A stretch of DNA of 64,000 nucleotides. Source: Azolla caroliniana. Its lineage: Eukaryota > Polypodiophyta. The stretch is taken from positions 8,866,001 to 8,930,000 of the forward strand of contig JBHGNT010000007.1 of NCBI GenBank assembly GCA_043228905.1, written 5' to 3'. The position numbers and the translations under genes were made by a program. Numbering within the stretch: the stretch's first letter is position 1; each line of letters opens with the position of its first letter. The notes beneath the pieces were generated by a model, which saw only the letters and a list, made by a program, of their open reading frames with translations, had not been told where the DNA came from and did not search any database. Below are positions 62,095-64,000 of this stretch, one piece after another.

Positions 62095-62143
62095 TTCTAC
62101 ACCCTCTTTTCCTCTTAGTACTAATCTCCTCTTTGTCTCCGTA

Positions 62144-63527
62144 GCCGTCTGATCGAAGGCATCAGACATGCCTACCGGTTGCCTTTTCGACTTCGTTTTT
62201 GAACCTTAGGAAGTGTCTGAACACTTCGCTCTTCTGCCGCATGGAGTAGATCCAAGTATGTCTGGAGAAGTCATTGATGAACGTTACATAGTACCAGAAA
62301 CCACCGAATGTTTCTGTGTTGGCTGGTCCCCATACATCTGAATGTATTACATCCAGGATCCCTTTGCTTGTGTTCCTCTACTTTGGGAACAGTTGTCGGT
62401 GTTGTTTGCCGAATTGACAAGCTTCGCACACGCCTGCAATTTCCTTTTCGGTGAAGGTCGGGAGTCTGGTGACAACTCCTTTCGATTGCATTCCCTTGAG
62501 CTTTTGGAGATTCACGTGGCCTATCCTCTTGTGCCACAACTCTATGTCGGCGTCGGCTCTTTGGCCCTTGGCATACATTGCTGAGTTCATCTCGTGAGAG
62601 TCAAGGATGAACATCCGACCTTCTCTCCGACCGTGAACGATAAGTCGGCCTTCTTTTTCAATGAAGCAACCTACATCATTGAAGCGGACTTGCATGCCTT
62701 GTTCGACTCTCTGGCCAACTGAGACCAAGTTCTTTGTTATTGTAGGAACATGCAAAACGTTCTTGATGTATGTTTGGTTGCCTTCTTCCCCAAATGGGAC
62801 ATTGCCGATATGTTGAATGGGGTGAATTGTATCATGCCCAGTTTCCACATAGTCGGGTCATTCAGGCTTTTGTAGGTCCTTGAACCAATCCTCATGGGAT
62901 GTCATGTGGTTCGATGCGTCCAAGTCGACAAACCATACATCTTCTAGTTTGGAGCTGTTGGTCGGGTTTGAGGTTGCCATTGAGTGCGCTCTGTGTCTCA
63001 TCACAAACATTCTGCCACGATTATCGTAGTCGGAGTTGGAGGCGTAGTTTGTGAGTTGTCGGCTTGTGGAGGCCGACTGACTCTTCTTTTTCCGACACTC
63101 TGCCTCATAGAGGCCGAATTTACCACAGTATCCTCACTGAGCGAGATTGTTTTTTCGGTTGGCTCCGGCCTGATTCCTCCCCCTTCTTCCGGATGCTTCG
63201 CCTCATGCGTTTGAGACGTCTTGTCGGTAATAGAAGTTGTGTTCTTGGGGTTGCTCTTGGCCAAATCGTCCTCTTCTCCCCCGACCTTGTCCTCTTCCTC
63301 CATCGAAGTTCGAATAGATCATTTGTCCTTCTTGTGCATTGCTTCTTGTTCGAACATGATTCTCCTCAACCAACAACATCGACAGGAGATCGAAGGAGGG
63401 AGGATTCTCCCTCGCGAGGACTGCCGACTGAATGCTCCTGAACCCGAGGTGTTAAGCCTTCGAGGCAAATCTGCACCATTTCATCATCGTCAATGCTAAC
63501 ATTGATTGACCCGAGGGCATCGCACAG
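62144..63527 (-). pseudogene. Copia fragment: gag to integrase, minus strand
   Basis: The minus strand runs from inside gag (INVSIDDDEMVQICLEGL at about 63510) through the zinc-knuckle region (CGKFGLYEAECRKKK), protease (ASNHMTSHEDWF), GAG-pre-integrase (LWHKRIGHVNLQKLKGM, 62378-62848) to the integrase core near 62150. Close relative of Copia-IV and Copia-II. Both ends are abrupt: chromovirus LTR on the left, plus-strand copia tail on the right. Several frameshifts; no LTR. Confidence 0.8.
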
Positions 63528-64000
63528 ATGAAGAATTCAATTTCGGGTTGGCTAAAGAAGCTGAAGGCGGAAACAAGGGAAGCAACCGAAGGGAAGAACC
63601 GGAGTCAGCCGAACAAGGGGGAGATGAAGCCAAGAAGGGCGAGAAGGCCAAGACCAAGACACGGTCTGATGTGGTTAAGGGCCTGAAGACAAAAGACGAA
63701 TTGGCGACAACCAATTTGGGCAAGAGCGGAAGCGAATCGGAGACAACTGATTTGGTTCGAATGTTCGATTCGGAGACGCCGAATCAACTGAAGGCCAAGC
63801 GAAGGAAAGTGCAGCGTAAGAGGAGTAGCATGATCGTGTGGAGTAGCAAGAAGCAGCCGACAATTGCACTGTCGAGCACAGAGGCTGAGTATCGAGGAGC
63901 GGTTGTCGCAACGTGCGAAGCCATTTGGCTGAAGTGGCTACTTCAGGACCTGCAGGTGGAGGTGTTCGATCCGACGAGGATACTGCGACAACCTCAGCAA
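63528..64000 (+). pseudogene. Copia fragment: C-terminal tail fused to RNase H, plus strand
   Basis: 63528-63830 encodes part of the C-terminal tail known from Copia-I/II (EEFNFGLAKEAEGG, GLKTKDELATTNLG, MFDSETPNQLKAK). It then joins RNase H sequence (WSSKKQPTIALSSTEAEYRG, CEAIWLKWLLQDLQVEV) that normally lies upstream of the tail. The junction has a 9-bp repeat ggagtagca (63822-63830 and 63840-63848). The fragment runs off the window. Confidence 0.8.

Larger units (their letters stand above)
33163..62143 (+). mobile_element. Chromo-E, old chromovirus (Ty3/gypsy with chromodomain), nest host
   Basis: Pieces on the plus strand in the right order: LTR-like sequence, gag (33972-34869), nucleocapsid/protease/start of RT (48055-49170), rest of RT, RNase H and integrase (59034-61330), chromodomain (about 61526-61705), purine tract and 3' LTR. 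Removing Copia-IV (plus one CGGAC) and Gypsy-F (plus one AGAAA) joins the frames cleanly and leaves about 5.9 kb, a normal chromovirus size. Stops, a 46-bp-offset NC duplication and a changed RT active site show it is dead. The LTR at 33163 is preceded by a purine tract of its own and is strongly diverged from the 3' LTR, so it may belong to a related element; the outer limits are approximate. Confidence 0.8.
61760..62143 (+). repeat. Chromo-E 3' LTR
   Basis: Starts TGTCATGATA after gaagggggggatag. It contains a tRNA-like block (61771-61834), a GAA/TTC array (61906-61928), a TATA box (61944-61950) and a CT tract (62059-62090). It may end at CTACA (62101) or run to 62143, where copia sequence in the other orientation begins; the 3' end is therefore uncertain. 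Confidence 0.75.

Overview
This is a window of nuclear DNA from a land plant. It holds two ordinary single-copy protein genes, and almost everything else that can be recognised is LTR retrotransposon. The host genes are an EF-hand/TPR/ZZ-type protein (14712-17333, +) and a PLS-type pentatricopeptide protein (18155-20335, -). They are convergent and uninterrupted by introns. The PPR repeat style and the retroelement repertoire suggest a fern or another non-angiosperm vascular plant; this is a low-confidence guess.

Layout. 1-1637: 3' end of a Ty1/copia element (Copia-I) whose polyprotein has a long C-terminal tail. 1709-10575: a non-autonomous LTR element (LTR-B) carrying a 48-bp minisatellite; its 3' LTR was split by Copia-II (3969-10452, TSD TTCCT), a decayed relative of Copia-I that itself contains a ~700 bp insertion. 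10576-14711: gene-poor DNA and microsatellites. 14712-20335: the two genes, with a MITE-like element just upstream of the PPR gene. 20717-24000: degenerate and tandem repeats and a perfect 17-bp-arm hairpin. 24058-30850: a LINE remnant (minus strand) split by Copia-III (24908-30252), which has matched 615-bp LTRs and one open 1357-residue polyprotein. 33163-62143: an old chromovirus (Chromo-E) holding a nest. Copia-IV (34870-48054, TSD CGGAC, minus) sits in its gag. Copia-IV in turn holds a solo LTR (37065-37736) and the young gypsy element Gypsy-D (38429-45412, 4-bp TSD TCGT, minus). Gypsy-F (49171-59033, TSD AGAAA, plus) sits in the chromovirus RT domain. 62144-64000: a scrambled pair of copia fragments in opposite orientations.

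Relative order of events can be read from the nesting: Chromo-E is older than Copia-IV, which is older than its solo LTR and Gypsy-D; Gypsy-F entered Chromo-E separately. Gypsy-D, Gypsy-F and Copia-III have almost identical LTR pairs. Every LTR-pair difference I noticed in them is a transition, and most premature stops I could interpret fit C-to-T change, as expected of methylated transposon DNA.

The most unusual pattern is shared LTR architecture. LTR-B, the LTR before Chromo-E gag and the 3' LTR of Chromo-E each start with TGT, carry an antisense tRNA-like block within about 100 bp, then a strictly 5-bp-spaced GAA/TTC array (heat-shock-element pattern), then a TATA box. This recalls Cassandra elements (5S rRNA in the LTR) combined with ONSEN-type heat elements, but with tRNA. 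Other notable points are a tRNA-Trp-type primer site in Gypsy-D, an extra coiled-coil ORF downstream of pol in Gypsy-F, and conserved dyads in the Copia-I/II LTRs.
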